The notes below the pieces were generated by a model that was given only the letters and a program-made list of their open reading frames with translations, did not search any database and was not told the DNA's origin. Both the position numbers and the translations under genes were made by a program. Below, in pieces: positions 45,467-61,137 of a DNA stretch of 64,000 nucleotides. The stretch covers positions 36,737,330-36,801,329 of the forward strand of contig CM055879.1 of assembly GCA_029582165.1 (NCBI GenBank), given 5' to 3'. How positions within the stretch are numbered: the first letter of the stretch is position 1; every line of letters starts with the position of its first letter. The DNA is from Portulaca oleracea. Its lineage: Eukaryota; Streptophyta; Magnoliopsida; Caryophyllales; Portulacaceae.

Positions 45467-45850
45467 TATCACCCGGAAAACCTAATTGCAGGATACTGAA
45501 TCGCCTGTAAGAAACCCCAAATTCAATCACATACCTAGATTAATGCTCGAATATTCTGCAAATTTCACCCTCTTGAATCAAACAGTAACTAGATTACCAC
45601 CTCATTCATCAATAGACGAACAACAATTACAAATTTGAGAAAAGAACAGATCCAGAAAACACGATTGAAGTAGGAAGAAAGAGAAAGGGGGAAATAAGGA
45701 TGACTTACTGGATGAGAGATTCAGGGGTGTGTGCTTTGCGAATTCCGAATCTGGAGTTGGAAGATCGAAGAAGATTCTAGAGAGAGAAAGAGAGAGTGTG
45801 AAGACTGAAGACCAATAGTCAGTGAGGAACAGCAATGAAGAGAGTAGAGA
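45467..45850 (-). promoter_or_regulatory. TWD1 5' UTR with a leader intron
   Basis: A leader exon from roughly 45850 (5' end not determined) ends at donor GTAAGT (45708-45703). The acceptor TTACAG ends at 45505, giving a second leader segment 45504-45467 contiguous with the ATG. Inferred from splice signals only. Confidence 0.55.
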
Positions 45851-46150
45851 TGAACCACTGTAAGACGACGCCAACGCTTCAAAGGACCACTGCGTTTAAT
45901 GTACTTCTCACCTACACCACTTTTAATTGCAAAAAAATGCAAAGGGTGTTAATACGTATTTTGTCTCAACATATTTTTACGTGTTTTATCCATTATCAAA
46001 ATTAGTATTTCTATAAATTTTTTGTGCAAATTTTTTTGGATAATATTAGTATTTCTATAAATTTTTTATACAAATTTTTTAATAGCAAGTAGTAATTTTT
46101 AATTATAAAAAAATTTAGATACATTAACTACGTTAATAAACACAATTAAT

Positions 46151-46290
46151 AGGGAATTTGGATTTTAATAATATGAACTTTTGGTCATAAAAGACTAAAT
46201 AATATGAATTTTAAATTTGGTTTTAATTAATATGAACTGTTGCACCATATTAGACTAAATAGTACGTCATGTCATATTACTTATGTCCAC
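46151..46290. mobile_element. Single Mutator-like MITE terminus
   Basis: GGGAATTTGGATTTTAATAA then TATGAACTTTTGGTCATAAA, followed by further ACTAAATAATATGAA words ending near GTACGTCATGTC. This matches the left arm of the 22712 element. No opposite terminus was found downstream. Confidence 0.55.
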
Positions 46291-47371
46291 ATCACTCTTG
46301 CCATCTATCTCTCTGCTCTCTCTCCTTTTCACCATCAAACCCATTTTCATTGATGACTTCTTGAGCTTCTTCATCATTCTTCATCCCCTGTGCTTCCATC
46401 ACCATCAAACTTCCCCTTCTTCATCTTCTTCTTCCTTGTGTGTTAATCTACGAACCCGTGTTTACCCAGATCTCTGCAATGCCCTCCATTCAACAACATA
46501 TCCTCAACATTCCCCTTCTCAACTTTCCCAGAATAGGGCCACGCTTCTTTCCACCTTCAGTGCTCTTCTTCTTCTTCTAGCTAGATGATATCTTAAATGA
46601 TAATACATATATTTTTCATGCATTGAGTGACTTAATTTTTAATACAATAGTTTGATGTGCCGCTAATTTGATGATTAGATTGCTTAATTTACTTTATGCT
46701 AATTTTGAACAAGGGAATCATGTCACGTCAAATATCTCATGCCCCTTTACTTAAGGGAATATCGTCGGTCTCTTAAGAAATAATAGAAAACCAATTAGAA
46801 AAGAAAAGAAGAAATGTCAAGTGCAACTATACAAGGATCCTATGTTGATCAACTTGCAAAGTTCCAAGTTAACCAAACATGGTATTATCATATTGCCCAT
46901 AGATAATTGTGACAAAGGTAAACTTCAGGATGACAATGGGTCGGGCCGGGTCTAGGTTCGTTATAGTTGGGCCCAACTCAGAACCGCCATTTTTTTAAGG
47001 ATCCAAACATGACTCGAGACTTATTTGGTCTCAAAAACCTAGACCTAAATCTAGACCCATCGGGTTTGTGGGTCCTTAATGGGTACAACACTTTTATATT
47101 TTTTTTTTTACTAGATTTATCAGTTTATTGGATTAATTTTATATATGTCCACTTGTATAACAATAACTATTATGTTTAAATACACATATTTTCAACACAA
47201 TAAAAACATTTGATTTCAATTTACGAGGATACAAGCGAAGTACTACATAACATCAAGACATCAACTCTAAGAATACAACTATATAACTTAAAATGCAAAA
47301 TAAGCACAAAGTTCATGATTATCGTACTACATAATTCTAAAAATACAACTACACTCTACACTAGGGGTTTC

Positions 47372-47374
<3 letters not shown>

Positions 47375-47461
<87 letters not shown>
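47375..47461. repeat. (AT)n microsatellite, about 43 units
   Basis: Uninterrupted alternation of A and T over about 86 bp, one of the longest simple repeats in the window. Confidence 0.95.
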
Positions 47462-47468
<7 letters not shown>

Positions 47469-47847
47469 AGCACAAAGTTCATGATTATCGGAAAATTGGA
47501 TTATTATATTTCCTACTTTCACAAATTATATGACAATAATCTTTATTTTCATTTTGGATTAATTCTAGTGCTCCAAAAAAATTAAAATTCTCCTAATTTA
47601 TCCTAACTTATTCCAACATAATATAATTCTCAAAAAAACATCCACTCTAAAAATACGATTTTCTAAAAAAATATCGTAACTTATCCAAATATAACTATGC
47701 TAACTTGAAAATAAATCCAAAACAATAGAGCCTTTATTTTACAAAAATACTAGTACAAGGATCTTGTTGTACGATGCATGAGAATACACAAAAACTCATT
47801 AAAGCAAAAAAAGTGGACGTTGCATACGTTGTGTTGGTAACTGCCAC

Positions 47848-47854
47848 TATAAAG
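47848..47854 (+). promoter_or_regulatory. TATA box of the CLE gene
   Basis: TATAAAG 181 bp upstream of the ATG at 48029; a (CT)n tract at 47911-47937 falls in the predicted leader. Confidence 0.5.
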
Positions 47855-47903
47855 CAACCAATATCCTCATTTTCCTCCATTGCCACGCTCCCTATTTACC
47901 TCC

Positions 47904-47940
<37 letters not shown>

Positions 47941-48028
47941 ATATTTCTCAAATTACAAACCAGACTGTCATTCAATTTGTCCAACATATACAGATTTTCA
48001 ACTTCATGCAAGAACATCAACAAAGATC

Positions 48029-50766
48029 ATGAGGAGCAGTAACTATTACGAGGCAACAATGGTAAAAAGAATGCTAAGAGCACTCACAATTTTACTATGG
48101 CTCTGTATGAGTACTAGAGCCATATCAAGATCAACAACCACGCCATTTTTATCTCCTGATCACTACAAGAAGCTTCTTCATCGTCATCATAATCAAGAAT
48201 TACCAGACGGTGAATTGGTGGCAGTTGAGAGAGGAGATGTACTGCACATAGTTTCATCGCCTCCAAAAAACCCTAAAAACTACGCCATGAGCCAAAGAAA
48301 AGTCCCTGCTGGTCCTGATCCCATACATAATAGGTTCGTCTTCTCTCTTTTTCTGTATTTTTTACTTGGTCGCAATACTTGCCTAGTTCCAATAAATATT
48401 TTTAGTGTCTTACTTTTTATTAAGTCGATATTTTATTATGATTTTGAACACTATTTTTTAATAGTTAATATTATTAATTATCAATTGTAAAAAACTTAGT
48501 ATGTATTGGCTACGCCAATGAATATAAATGGCATCTCCTTACCAAATCAACCCTACCCATTAGATATATCTTAGAATTTTTCTGCAAAATTGAAAAATAA
48601 TGAATGAGAATATAATTTTATATATGATATGTACTAAAGTTATAGAATTCAATCATATCATTTTTTTTCAATTTAATACATAATTAGAATTTGTGTTAAG
48701 GTAAGATATTTAAAGAGGAGTTTTGTTGTGAGAGTGCTCATGATATCATTGCACATTCTTAAATTCCATGACCTTACATAGTTTCTAGTTTTTTGTCCGC
48801 TAATGTTTTGAGTCATGTGATATTTGTCATCCAAATTAGTGATAATAGGATTTACATTGAGAGTTATTATAGTTATATATTTATAATGTTTTGAGCTATG
48901 TATATTTAAAATTGTTAATTTAAGTGAAGGAGTTAAACTAGTTTCCCGCCAATCTCTTCTTAAAACTAGAGCTTGATGATGCATGGCGATATATTGTTGT
49001 AGACTTTGTTTTTGTGGTGGATTTAGATTTTTTTTCCAAGGGGCCTCTTAAGAGTATATCATTGAGCACAATAAATTCCAACTTTGGAGCATATATATTT
49101 ATTTTATTTTACTTCCTAAATTTAATCAATGTCAAATGTGCTATTTGAATTTTGCCTAACCCAACTCACATTTACCCGCCCTATCCTTTCTATAAAATTA
49201 CTCCCTCCGTCCCTTAATAAGTGTCAATTTTTTAACTACCTCGTCCCTTTTTATTTGTCAATTTTACATTTTCAATAATTAAAATACCTATATTACCCCT
49301 AATTAATGAATAAGATTTTTGTTTTACCTTTTAAAATTCTCATTTATTCTTCTCTTTTAATGAAGGGTATATTTGTCCATATATAATTTTTTTTCACTCT
49401 ATTTCCAACACATAGGTTTTGTAAAAGTAGTTAATTTGACACTTAAAAGGGGACGGAGGGAGTAATACTTAACTTTTCAATTTTTATATCTAAACTTTTC
49501 AATCCTAACTTACTTTATACAATATTGTTAAACGCTTGAAAAGAACGGACCTTATTTATATATATACACCCCACTGCTTGATTTTAAATCCAACTCACTC
49601 GTATTGAAAACAATGCATTTCTATTAAAATTTTTGTTTTAGATATTTGTCAAATTGTCCATTTGGTAAATAAGAAGATTATTACTAATTGATATGATTAT
49701 CAATCAAAGTTTCCTAGCTTAGAACGTGCAACTACCACACCTTCATATTCATATTAAAAACAACAAATTTCAAAATAAACTCTGGAGTCCAAAAAATATA
49801 CACCTCCTTTTATATACCCAATATTTTTTTAGTTATTTCTTTTAGAATAAACAAAGGTCTTAAAAGTACATAAATAATATTTATTTACTGCATGTCTCAC
49901 CATTTACCAAACATAGCAAATGAAAAGCAAGCATGTCATGTTCAACCTTTATTCTACTTCTCTGAACTTTATGTTTTATATACTTAATTATTTAATTTAA
50001 TTTGCTTGGTTATTACAAAAGAACAATTAGGTTAGTTCCAGACAGCTCACAATACCTTCCTTTTTCTTCTTTAGTTTACATTATCTAACAAGTAGGAGTT
50101 AGCCAAATAAAGGCTATGTAAAAGATCATTTGCCAGAAGAAGAGCATCTGCTTTAAAGTGGACACATACTTACATGACAACAGAAACTTGTGCATTTTTA
50201 AGCTGCTTTTGTTGCATTCAATCTAATTCCATTTTTAAAGTAGATAGCCTCCTTTGTCTTTTCAGTCTCTTTAAGCATCAAAAATTGTACTTTCTATTTC
50301 AGAATCCTCCTTTTTTTGCCACTTTGATTTATAACCAGTAGCAATTTTTTTAAAAAGAATATTTGTAACCAATTGTTATATCTGGTCAAAACCTTACAGA
50401 AATAAATTTATTAATTAGCATGTACTTTAGGTGACAGATACACAATTATAAATATATCACACAATTGTTGATTCAGTAATCTAAAAATTATGTACAATGG
50501 TATATGATGTCCACTTTTAGATTTCAGGAACGTTATATATCAAATAATACTATGTTCTTTTTTTTTCATTTTATTTCTCATTTATAGACCTTTTCTAGTC
50601 CTCATTATGTGTCTATATGACTGCATTAATATATAGTTCACGTAATATTTATTCAGAAATTACAATTAACTTGATAGGTCATATGCATATATAATTGTGT
50701 TTGATATGTAGTTTTCTCCCTTTCAGACGAACTAGCAATTCTAGACGGCCACCGGGGCAATCTTAG
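48029..50766 (+). CDS. CLE signalling-peptide precursor
   Basis: Secreted precursor of a CLAVATA3/ESR-related peptide, expected to be processed in the apoplast and perceived by CLV1/BAM-type receptor kinases. Exon 1 is 48029-48333, exon 2 is 50727-50766; joined frame 345 nt, 114 aa, a normal CLE size. The N-terminus has a hydrophobic signal (MLRALTILLWLCMSTRA). The dodecapeptide RKVPAGPDPIHN is at 48296-48331 and fits the CLE consensus, including the central Gly and the P-x-P-x-H-N end. The donor GTTCGT lies one residue past the motif. The acceptor TTTTCTCCCTTTCAG is strong and adds RTSNSRRPPGQS after a split Arg codon. A second ATG at 48059 (MVKRM) could be the real start. If exon 2 were wrong, translation would run into the intron after the motif, leaving the peptide unaffected. 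The intron carries a Stowaway-like MITE. Confidence 0.87.
49201..49462. mobile_element. Stowaway-like MITE in the CLE intron
   Basis: 262 bp, left CTCCCTCCGTCCCTTAATAA, right TTAAAAGGGGACGGAGGGAG, flanked by TA (49199-49200 and 49463-49464). Closely related to the eroded copy at 8110-8390. Confidence 0.88.
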
Positions 50767-51348
50767 ATGCAGGAAGCAGAGAACAAGAGGAACGAACATG
50801 AATCACGATCACGAGCTAAGGTTAACAAATAGAATCACGAAAGACTCAACTCTAAGCTTGTCGCCTGGAACATAATTGAAAACCAAAGATGACTACAAGA
50901 ACTCGAGTCGTGAAAGAAATCAAAGGAGAAGTACTACAACCTCAAGTTGTACACGTCCCTTCTCCACCTTTTGTTTGCTCAAAAACATCAATATGTTGTA
51001 ATTAACCCCAATTTTTGAGAGTATACTACCCATTTTAATGTTTCGAATTGTTATTAATCATCTTAATTACTACACATATTGTTACATTTTATTTATCCTT
51101 ATTCTATGTTTCACATTATCATATTATAGTTTTTGACGGATTATTCATCACATTAATCTTTTTCTCGAGTACAAATCTCATATATTTTTTTTAACTCGGG
51201 TAAACATGATATATCAGGACCTTAGGGGATCATTCTATCAAGACATCTCCCTAAGTTATCTGCACGAATAATAAAAGAAAAGGTCGCCGAAGGGCTACAT
51301 CTCCAAAGACCGACAGTGTCTAATTAAAGAATGACCAATATTAACCAT
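50767..51348. other. CLE 3' region and flank
   Basis: Probable CLE 3' UTR followed by AT-rich sequence; nothing else recognised. Confidence 0.4.
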
Positions 51349-53190
51349 TCAATCTGCCGCTGAGTTTGTTTCTCGGTAGATGTGGCAAATAGTATAATCT
51401 TCCAACTGCCTGATTAAGTTTTTGATATCTCTAACAATCATCTCAATATGCCAAGGTGTGTGGACGACCCCTTGGATAGCCTGGATGAGAATAAGACTAT
51501 CATGCACCTTCAATTTGAATTCTTGAGAAACCTTCCAATATAGCTTGTTGAAGACCAAAACGGAGAGCCAACAGCCAAGGCTTTTGTCACCATAATGGAA
51601 TGTGAATTAACCAGCATGACACCAACTTTTCTTAGGTGGCCCAGATGATCACGAATGACGAATCCTACTGCTAAGCCTTGATGGTTTAGGGAACCATCAA
51701 AGTTCAACTTCACCCAACCATAGTGAGGTTGTTTCCACCCTTCATAGACAATATTGTGACGACGTGACACATGAAATCGAGATCGTTGACGTTGATTAAT
51801 GTGTTGATCTTGATAAGAAAATCTGCTTCTAGCTCGCTATTCTGCAAAGCTTCTCTTGGCTCGAATGATGACCCTTGTGGCAGCGTTGAAGAGGGAGTTG
51901 TTGAAGATGCAATCATTACGCTCCTTCCAGATGCTCCATATGAGGTAGAAGGCTCTCAAACCCTCGTTGGAGGGGAGGGAATTTTTGAGAGTTTGTAGCA
52001 TAATGCTACCGTTACTGTCTGTTGGGCAATTGATAGAAGATGATTGCCAACTATGGGGAGTCAATTACATTTACCCTACCTGACATTTGCTGTAATAATT
52101 TTTACACACCCCACATTTTTGAAATAATTTTTACCTTGCCTCACATAAGTTCTGAGTGTTTTTTTATCCTACCCGAGGTTTGTCGTAATAAGTATTATAC
52201 AAACCACTTTTGTAAAATAATTTTTATCCTACCTCACAATAGTTGTGATTGATTTTTACTTAACTTGTTATGACAATAAGTGGTACTGAAAATCTAGATC
52301 TTCGATTTCCACCTTTGCTACTGAAGATTTAGAATCCAAAACAACATTTGAATGTCATGAAATGTCATCCTAGGAACCAAACAGGAAGTAATCTACAATG
52401 AAATCTCAGTCTCTATCATCTATGCTCCATTAAACTTTCCTTAACCTCTCATTCATCCCTTACTACCCTCTGCACTGTCGATCATGTAGATCAATTTTAA
52501 ACCCTTTCATAGTTGTCGATTTCCACCAAAGTGTGAATCTACCCATACATAACTAGTTATTGATTCATACATCATGATTTAAGTTATTCACAGTTAAAAA
52601 AGTTGATAAATAAAGAATACCCCTACTCCTAGCTAAACGCTTCATTATATAAGTTATCGGTCGCGCGAAAAAATTCTACGTCCAATACGATATGGATCGC
52701 TCTGTTAAGCTGTGACATCCTAGTTATTTGTAGTGTTGCAATAACACTTACAACAAACCTCAAGTACGGTAAAAATCACTTATAATTTATGTGAGGTAAG
52801 ATAAAAATTATTTAACAAAAGTGAGGTGTGTAATAATTATGATGTCAAACTTCAGGTTGGATATAAAACATTTAGAGCTATTGTGAGGTAAGGTAAAAAT
52901 TATTTTACAAATGTGGGGTGTGTAAAAATTATTACTGCAATTCTCAGGTAGGGTAAATGTAATTTACTCCAACTATGGGATTTGACAATATCCCACACTT
53001 TTTTTGTGAAATGACACTGAAACAATAGGTGACAATCAGTCTCCAAATCTTGGAGACAAATAGGGCAGGAGGAATCCATGTTGATACCCCTATGCATTAA
53101 ATTCCCTCTAAATGGGAGAGTACAAATCTCATATAAGCATTGTTTTATATGGGAAAATGTGTACAAACTCCATTACATCGCACATGTAAA
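51349..53190 (-). pseudogene. LINE 3' remnant: RT zinc-binding and RNase H domains, split by a MITE
   Basis: Minus-strand protein similarity in pieces. 53166-52980 carries a reverse-transcriptase zinc-binding domain (CPICLQDLETDCHLLFQC, KKVW). 52057-51837 continues it (FYLIWSIWKERNDCIFNN). 51770-51349 is an RNase H-like domain (WVKLNFDGSL, HIYRETNSAAD). This order is that of plant L1-type LINEs with a C-terminal RNase H. The frame is broken between 51600 and 51560, and a TGA follows NSAAD. A Mutator-like element separates the first two pieces. Confidence 0.8.
52058..52969. mobile_element. Mutator-like element with long inverted repeats, nested in the LINE
   Basis: 912 bp with termini of at least 100 bp, and perhaps 200 bp, in inverted orientation: left GAGTCAATTACATTTACCCT then ACCTGACATTTGC, right the near-complement ending TAAATGTAATTTACTC. 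Perfect 10-bp duplication CAACTATGGG (52048-52057 and 52970-52979). Each arm repeats TTTTTACCTTGCCTCACA-type subunits. The ~400-bp centre (52290-52700) is different in composition and not obviously repeated. Confidence 0.88.
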
Positions 53191-53228
53191 ATGAATGGAC
53201 CTCAAAAGAACAAGAAGTTTATCTCAAC

Positions 53229-53460
53229 ATGAAGAATTATTCTTGTAATGTTAAAGGCGGAGTTGTTGAAAATGCAATCATCATGCTCCAAAGTTCAAAC
53301 TTCAAAGCCAAGTGGCAAGTACAGACAAATGAGAACATTCTCAACTTTGTCTACAAATTTAGAGTTGAGTTTAACCCGTCCAATTTGAAACGGGTCACTG
53401 CTCTTCTACAACACATTTATATATCGAGAAATAATTTCATATTTCATAGCTAGCCAACTA
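53229..53460 (-). pseudogene. Second, smaller LINE fragment
   Basis: The plus string GGAGTTGTTGAAAATGCAATCATCATGCTCC nearly repeats 51893-51923 of the first remnant (complement encodes DCIFNNS). The downstream open frame on the plus strand has no recognisable domain. Confidence 0.45.
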
Positions 53461-53847
53461 ACAAGGTTATTATCTTCTTTGGTGCAAGAAAGCCAACACA
53501 TAACGGCGCATTAGGCACAAACTCTCGGACTATTTCATCCATCCTATTCCCCCTCGTCATCCTCCTCATAAGAAGAGATACTGGCTGCTTGACATTAACC
53601 TCATGGATACTTCATCAAACTCAACTTTGTTATTTTGAAGAAGTAATTTAATGATGATTCATAATTATGTTAAATCAAAACAGTCATCATTTACATTAAT
53701 ATAAACAAGATTTAGATTCACCAGAAGCATATTCTAAAGGTTTGCTATATTGCATTACTTGATAATGGCAGAAGGGTTTGTGTGTGTGTGAGGGAGGAGG
53801 GGGGTTTTACTTTTTAGTAGATGCCAATATGACATTCCACACGGGCT

Positions 53848-54081
53848 TAAAGCCCCGTTCTTTTATACGGCTGACTGTGGTGCGGTGCGGCGGGGAGGAA
53901 ATGTGGTGGATTGTGGTGGGTTGTGATGGAATATGGAAAATTTTAACTTTTAATAAAAAATAAAGTAAATTAGAAAAAGTAGATTGTGGTGGGTTCTGGT
54001 AGATTGTGTTGGGTTGTGGTGGAATATAGAAAATTACGCGCGACGCAAGATCATGCATCGCGTAACCGCATAAATGGGTTT
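53848..54081. mobile_element. MITE of the TTTTATGCGG family
   Basis: Left AAGCCCCGTTCTTTTATACGG, right AACCGCATAAATGGGTTT; interior GTGGTGGGTTGTG and GTGCGGCGGGG words. Ends imprecise. Confidence 0.6.
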
Positions 54082-54636
54082 GAATGTATAAGTCTTGTAT
54101 ATTTATTTTTTCTTGGCCCACCAAACAAAATCCAAGTCTAAATCCAAACTAACATAAGTTCTCAAAAGAAAAGAGTTTGAGGTTTGTGTTAGTTTTTTTT
54201 TTTTTTTTTGATAAGATGAGGTTTGTGTTAGTTAGATCACTTAGATGGAAAAAAATATAAGTTTGAATTTAAAATAATGAATTTTCTATTTAAAATTACT
54301 ATTATTAGACTTATGATAAACAATATAATTATAAATTCATAAACTATAAAATTTATATAATATTATATAAAAAATTATCAATTAAAAAATATTTAAAATT
54401 AAATTTAATTAGTGGGAGTAACATTAATGCTTTTTTTTACCCAAAAACGGAAACAAAAATAAAAACGTTTAGCCAAAGCCGGAGGGAAGAGTGGGAAACA
54501 CACGTGTCGACACGATGAGCTCATTTTGACTGGCGCCGGAGCCACCGGAGGAAGAAAAATATCATCCTCCCATTTCTCATTTCATTTCTCATTTCATTTG
54601 AATTTACATTTCCTTTTCCCAGGTAATCTCCTTCCG

Positions 54637-54644
54637 TATAAATA
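54637..54644 (+). promoter_or_regulatory. TATA box of the PP2A gene
   Basis: TATAAATA, 365 bp upstream of the ATG; predicts a leader of about 330 nt containing three short upstream ORFs. Confidence 0.65.
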
Positions 54645-54760
54645 CATTTTCCCTTATCTTTTTCCAAGTTTTGCTCGTTTGAGAAACCACACAAAGAAGA
54701 GAGAGAAAACTGGAGAGAGAAAGCTGGACATCATCGCCTCCTTCAATTTCCCCTCTTTCC

Positions 54761-54918
54761 ATGGAACCCTAATCCATGGCTCCATTTTCCTCCATTCGAT
54801 TAATGTGCTTCGTCAATCATCATCGCAATCGCACCTCCGCTGTTTCCCGTCTTCTTCGCTAACAATCGCAAACCCTAATTTGGATTCTGTCGAAAATTCA
54901 ATCGAAATGCGCGTTTGA
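54761..54918 (+). promoter_or_regulatory. Three upstream ORFs in the PP2A leader
   Basis: uORF1 54761-54772 (Met-Glu-Pro-stop), uORF2 54776-54862 (28 codons, starts MAPFSSIRLMCF), uORF3 54907-54918 (Met-Arg-Val-stop). All end before the main ATG at 55002. uORF2 has a good context (CCATGGCT). Effect on translation is inference. Confidence 0.6.
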
Positions 54919-55001
54919 ATTCGTCGCGAGAGAGAAATTGAGCGCTAGGTTTTGATCGATTTCAATCGAAGGTGTAGATCTGGTGGAAGGAAGGTTGAAC
55001 A

Positions 55002-59018
<4,017 letters not shown>

Positions 59019-60838
59019 TTTCAGCAGCGTCGTCTTCAGCAGTTTGTAAAACTTATTTATCCTCGCTTCTCTGTAGATTTGCCTTTCCAAAAGAGGATTC
59101 TTGTTATTTGAGGATCACTATCAGCCCCCAGCACCGCCATTCTTTATTCGCGAGTTGTCTGCTGTTGCTGCTGCTGCTGTGGTTGAAGGCTCTTGCAGTT
59201 TTACTTGTACATTCTCCACAGGGGAAGATTAAATATCAGCGGTTATATGATGCTTTTTTTTTTTTAAAATTTTTGTGTAATTTTAGAAAATCAGGGTAAA
59301 AGTCGGAGTTTGGGTAAATCGATTTTGGTGTTTGGCCACCACCCTGAACTCAGCTGAAATTCATTCGGGTTCGATGGTGAATTTCATGAGTTGGATTTGC
59401 TGCGGCTGGCTGTCCAAATTTTCCCGACTTTTAGCTTGAAGATTGTGCTGGTTTGAGGCAGTGTTTCTTCTTTACTTTTTTCTTTTTGAAGATTTTTATA
59501 TTCTATTTTCCAATACATACATCATTATTGTTTAATTTTCATTTCAAGGCGAAATGTCCTCCAGTTACTACTATTAGCATATTAACATCTGTTTTTGGTG
59601 AAAATATGTTATAATCACCTTGCCAGGCACTTAATATCGGTGGTGGTGTGGGATGGAGTATAATGGTGAGAGTTTATTCCTCATAACTACGACTACATTT
59701 CTGCATGCTTTTATACTTCCAGTATATAATTTTATTAGTATATGAGTAATTTTATGAGTACATATGTGTAAATTTATGAGTATATTCGTAAAATTAATAA
59801 ATGTATACATGTTCATAAAATGAAAAAAGTAAAACTAATAAAAAAAGTAAAACTCATAAAGTCCGCAATAGTACTTCTCTGTAAGCTTTACTCAACAAAA
59901 ACTCATTGGAGATAATTTTGAAAACTAAAAAAGCTTACAAAATGTAGTCACCCCATAGGCAAAAGCAAAGGTAATGCATGAAAAAGTAGATGCATTGAGG
60001 AAAAAAACAAAGATTTTGTATATGTACCAAGAATCATTTTTATCCATTCAATCAAGTAATCAAATCAAAGAAACAAAAACAAGTACCCCCAAGACTAAAG
60101 TCCCAAGTACTTTAGTGATGGAGTTGTGCACCCCATACCTATAATTATTAAAGGGCATAATCACAATAAGCCACTCAAGTTAGAATAAGTTCTCTTCACT
60201 TTGTACTACTTCAATATCACAATAATATAATCAAGAAACACTTATAATAAAACTCGAAATATTAGTTTGGCTAGCTTTAAACAGGATTTGAGGAGATTTA
60301 AATATAAGATATTTTATATCATTAAGCAACATAAAGACACCGATTTTAATAGACCCTCAATGAAGATAGTTGAAAATTCCAAGAATATGGCTTACTTTGG
60401 TCGTAATCAAGAATAATGGATACTGATTTATAGCATAAATCTTGATTAACCTGTCCCATGTCTCCCCACAATCAAAAGCGGATGATTCCCTGGGATAGTT
60501 GTTTGTATCCTTTGCTTGTGCATCTTAACAAATAAACAAAGGCAGAGCTTAAACAATATTTAAAATAATTAAACATGTTACTAGTATGTTCACTGTCCAC
60601 TTTCTTCAGTTATAAGTTACTTATTTGCTTAATCCACTTCCACTATCAAACTTATTTTAACTTAGATATGGATACTTCAAAATAAATATAATATACTTGA
60701 AGAATTGCCCCCACATATAGCAATTCTTATCCAATTCTCCATCTCATATGTACATATATTTATATGAACGATTCTAGTAAAAATACTCTTATAATAATAT
60801 ATTGTAAATAATTTCACGCATGACTTATTATATATAAA
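59019..60838. other. PP2A 3' UTR and intergenic
   Basis: 59019 to about 59530 is the likely PP2A 3' UTR (GCTGCTGCTGCTG, then A/T-rich). The rest is AT-rich with no gene or clear repeat. Confidence 0.45.
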
Positions 60839-61131
60839 TAGAGTTGGCAAAATATTATCCGACGGGAATATCTGAATTATCCGACACGGAAAAAATCAGA
60901 TTTGGACATAGATTTGTCGTCTGAATTTTGATATGACCGAATATACAGACATAAAATTTCTCTTTTTTTTCCTATTAATGTCCGAATCCGATTTTAGCTT
61001 CGTCTGAATTGTCCGACTTGGCCCGAACTTAAAATAATACCGGGTTCAGACATGAATTTCTCGTCTGAATTTTGACATTGACCGAATTTGTCCAACCCGA
61101 ATTCACCGGAATCAAATTTTTGCAACGGGTA
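60839..61131. mobile_element. hAT-like MITE abutting a TATA box
   Basis: 293 bp, begins TAGAGTTGGCAAAAT, ends ATTTTTGCAACGGGTA (inverted, several mismatches). Flanks TATATAAA (60831-60838) and TATATAGA (61132-61139) agree at 7 of 8 positions. Interior related to the 44833 element. Confidence 0.7.
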
Positions 61132-61137
61132 TATATA
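61130..61137 (+). promoter_or_regulatory. TATA box of the 61237 gene, inside a MITE target duplication
   Basis: TATATATA, 100-107 bp upstream of the ATG, starting in the last base pair of the MITE and continuing into its target-site copy. Confidence 0.55.

Larger units (their letters stand above)
45851..48028. other. Intergenic between TWD1 and the CLE gene (divergent)
   Basis: Contains one Mutator-like MITE terminus (about 46151-46290), a short open frame at 46283-46588 (see findings), a GGGTCGGGCC-rich hAT-like fragment at 46925-47090, an (AT)n microsatellite and a (CT)n run in the CLE leader. Confidence 0.55.
53461..55001. other. Intergenic and PP2A promoter/leader
   Basis: Contains a TTTTATGCGG-family MITE (53848-54081). 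From about 54490 on lies the PP2A promoter, with an ACACGTGT G-box core near 54500 and the TATA box below. Confidence 0.55.

Noticed and set aside
47210..47533. 107-codon frame
   Set aside because: Mostly Ile-Tyr repeats from the (AT)n microsatellite.
47774..48028. 85-codon N-terminal extension of the CLE gene
   Set aside because: Would start upstream of the TATA box and include a (CT)n leader tract; a signal peptide is expected at the true N-terminus.
53229..53453. 74-codon plus-strand frame
   Set aside because: The underlying DNA matches the LINE remnant on the opposite strand, so the plus frame is incidental.
54526..54918. 130-codon open frame upstream of PP2A
   Set aside because: It spans the TATA box and leader and has no domain. 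Its last codons are the MRV-stop uORF.
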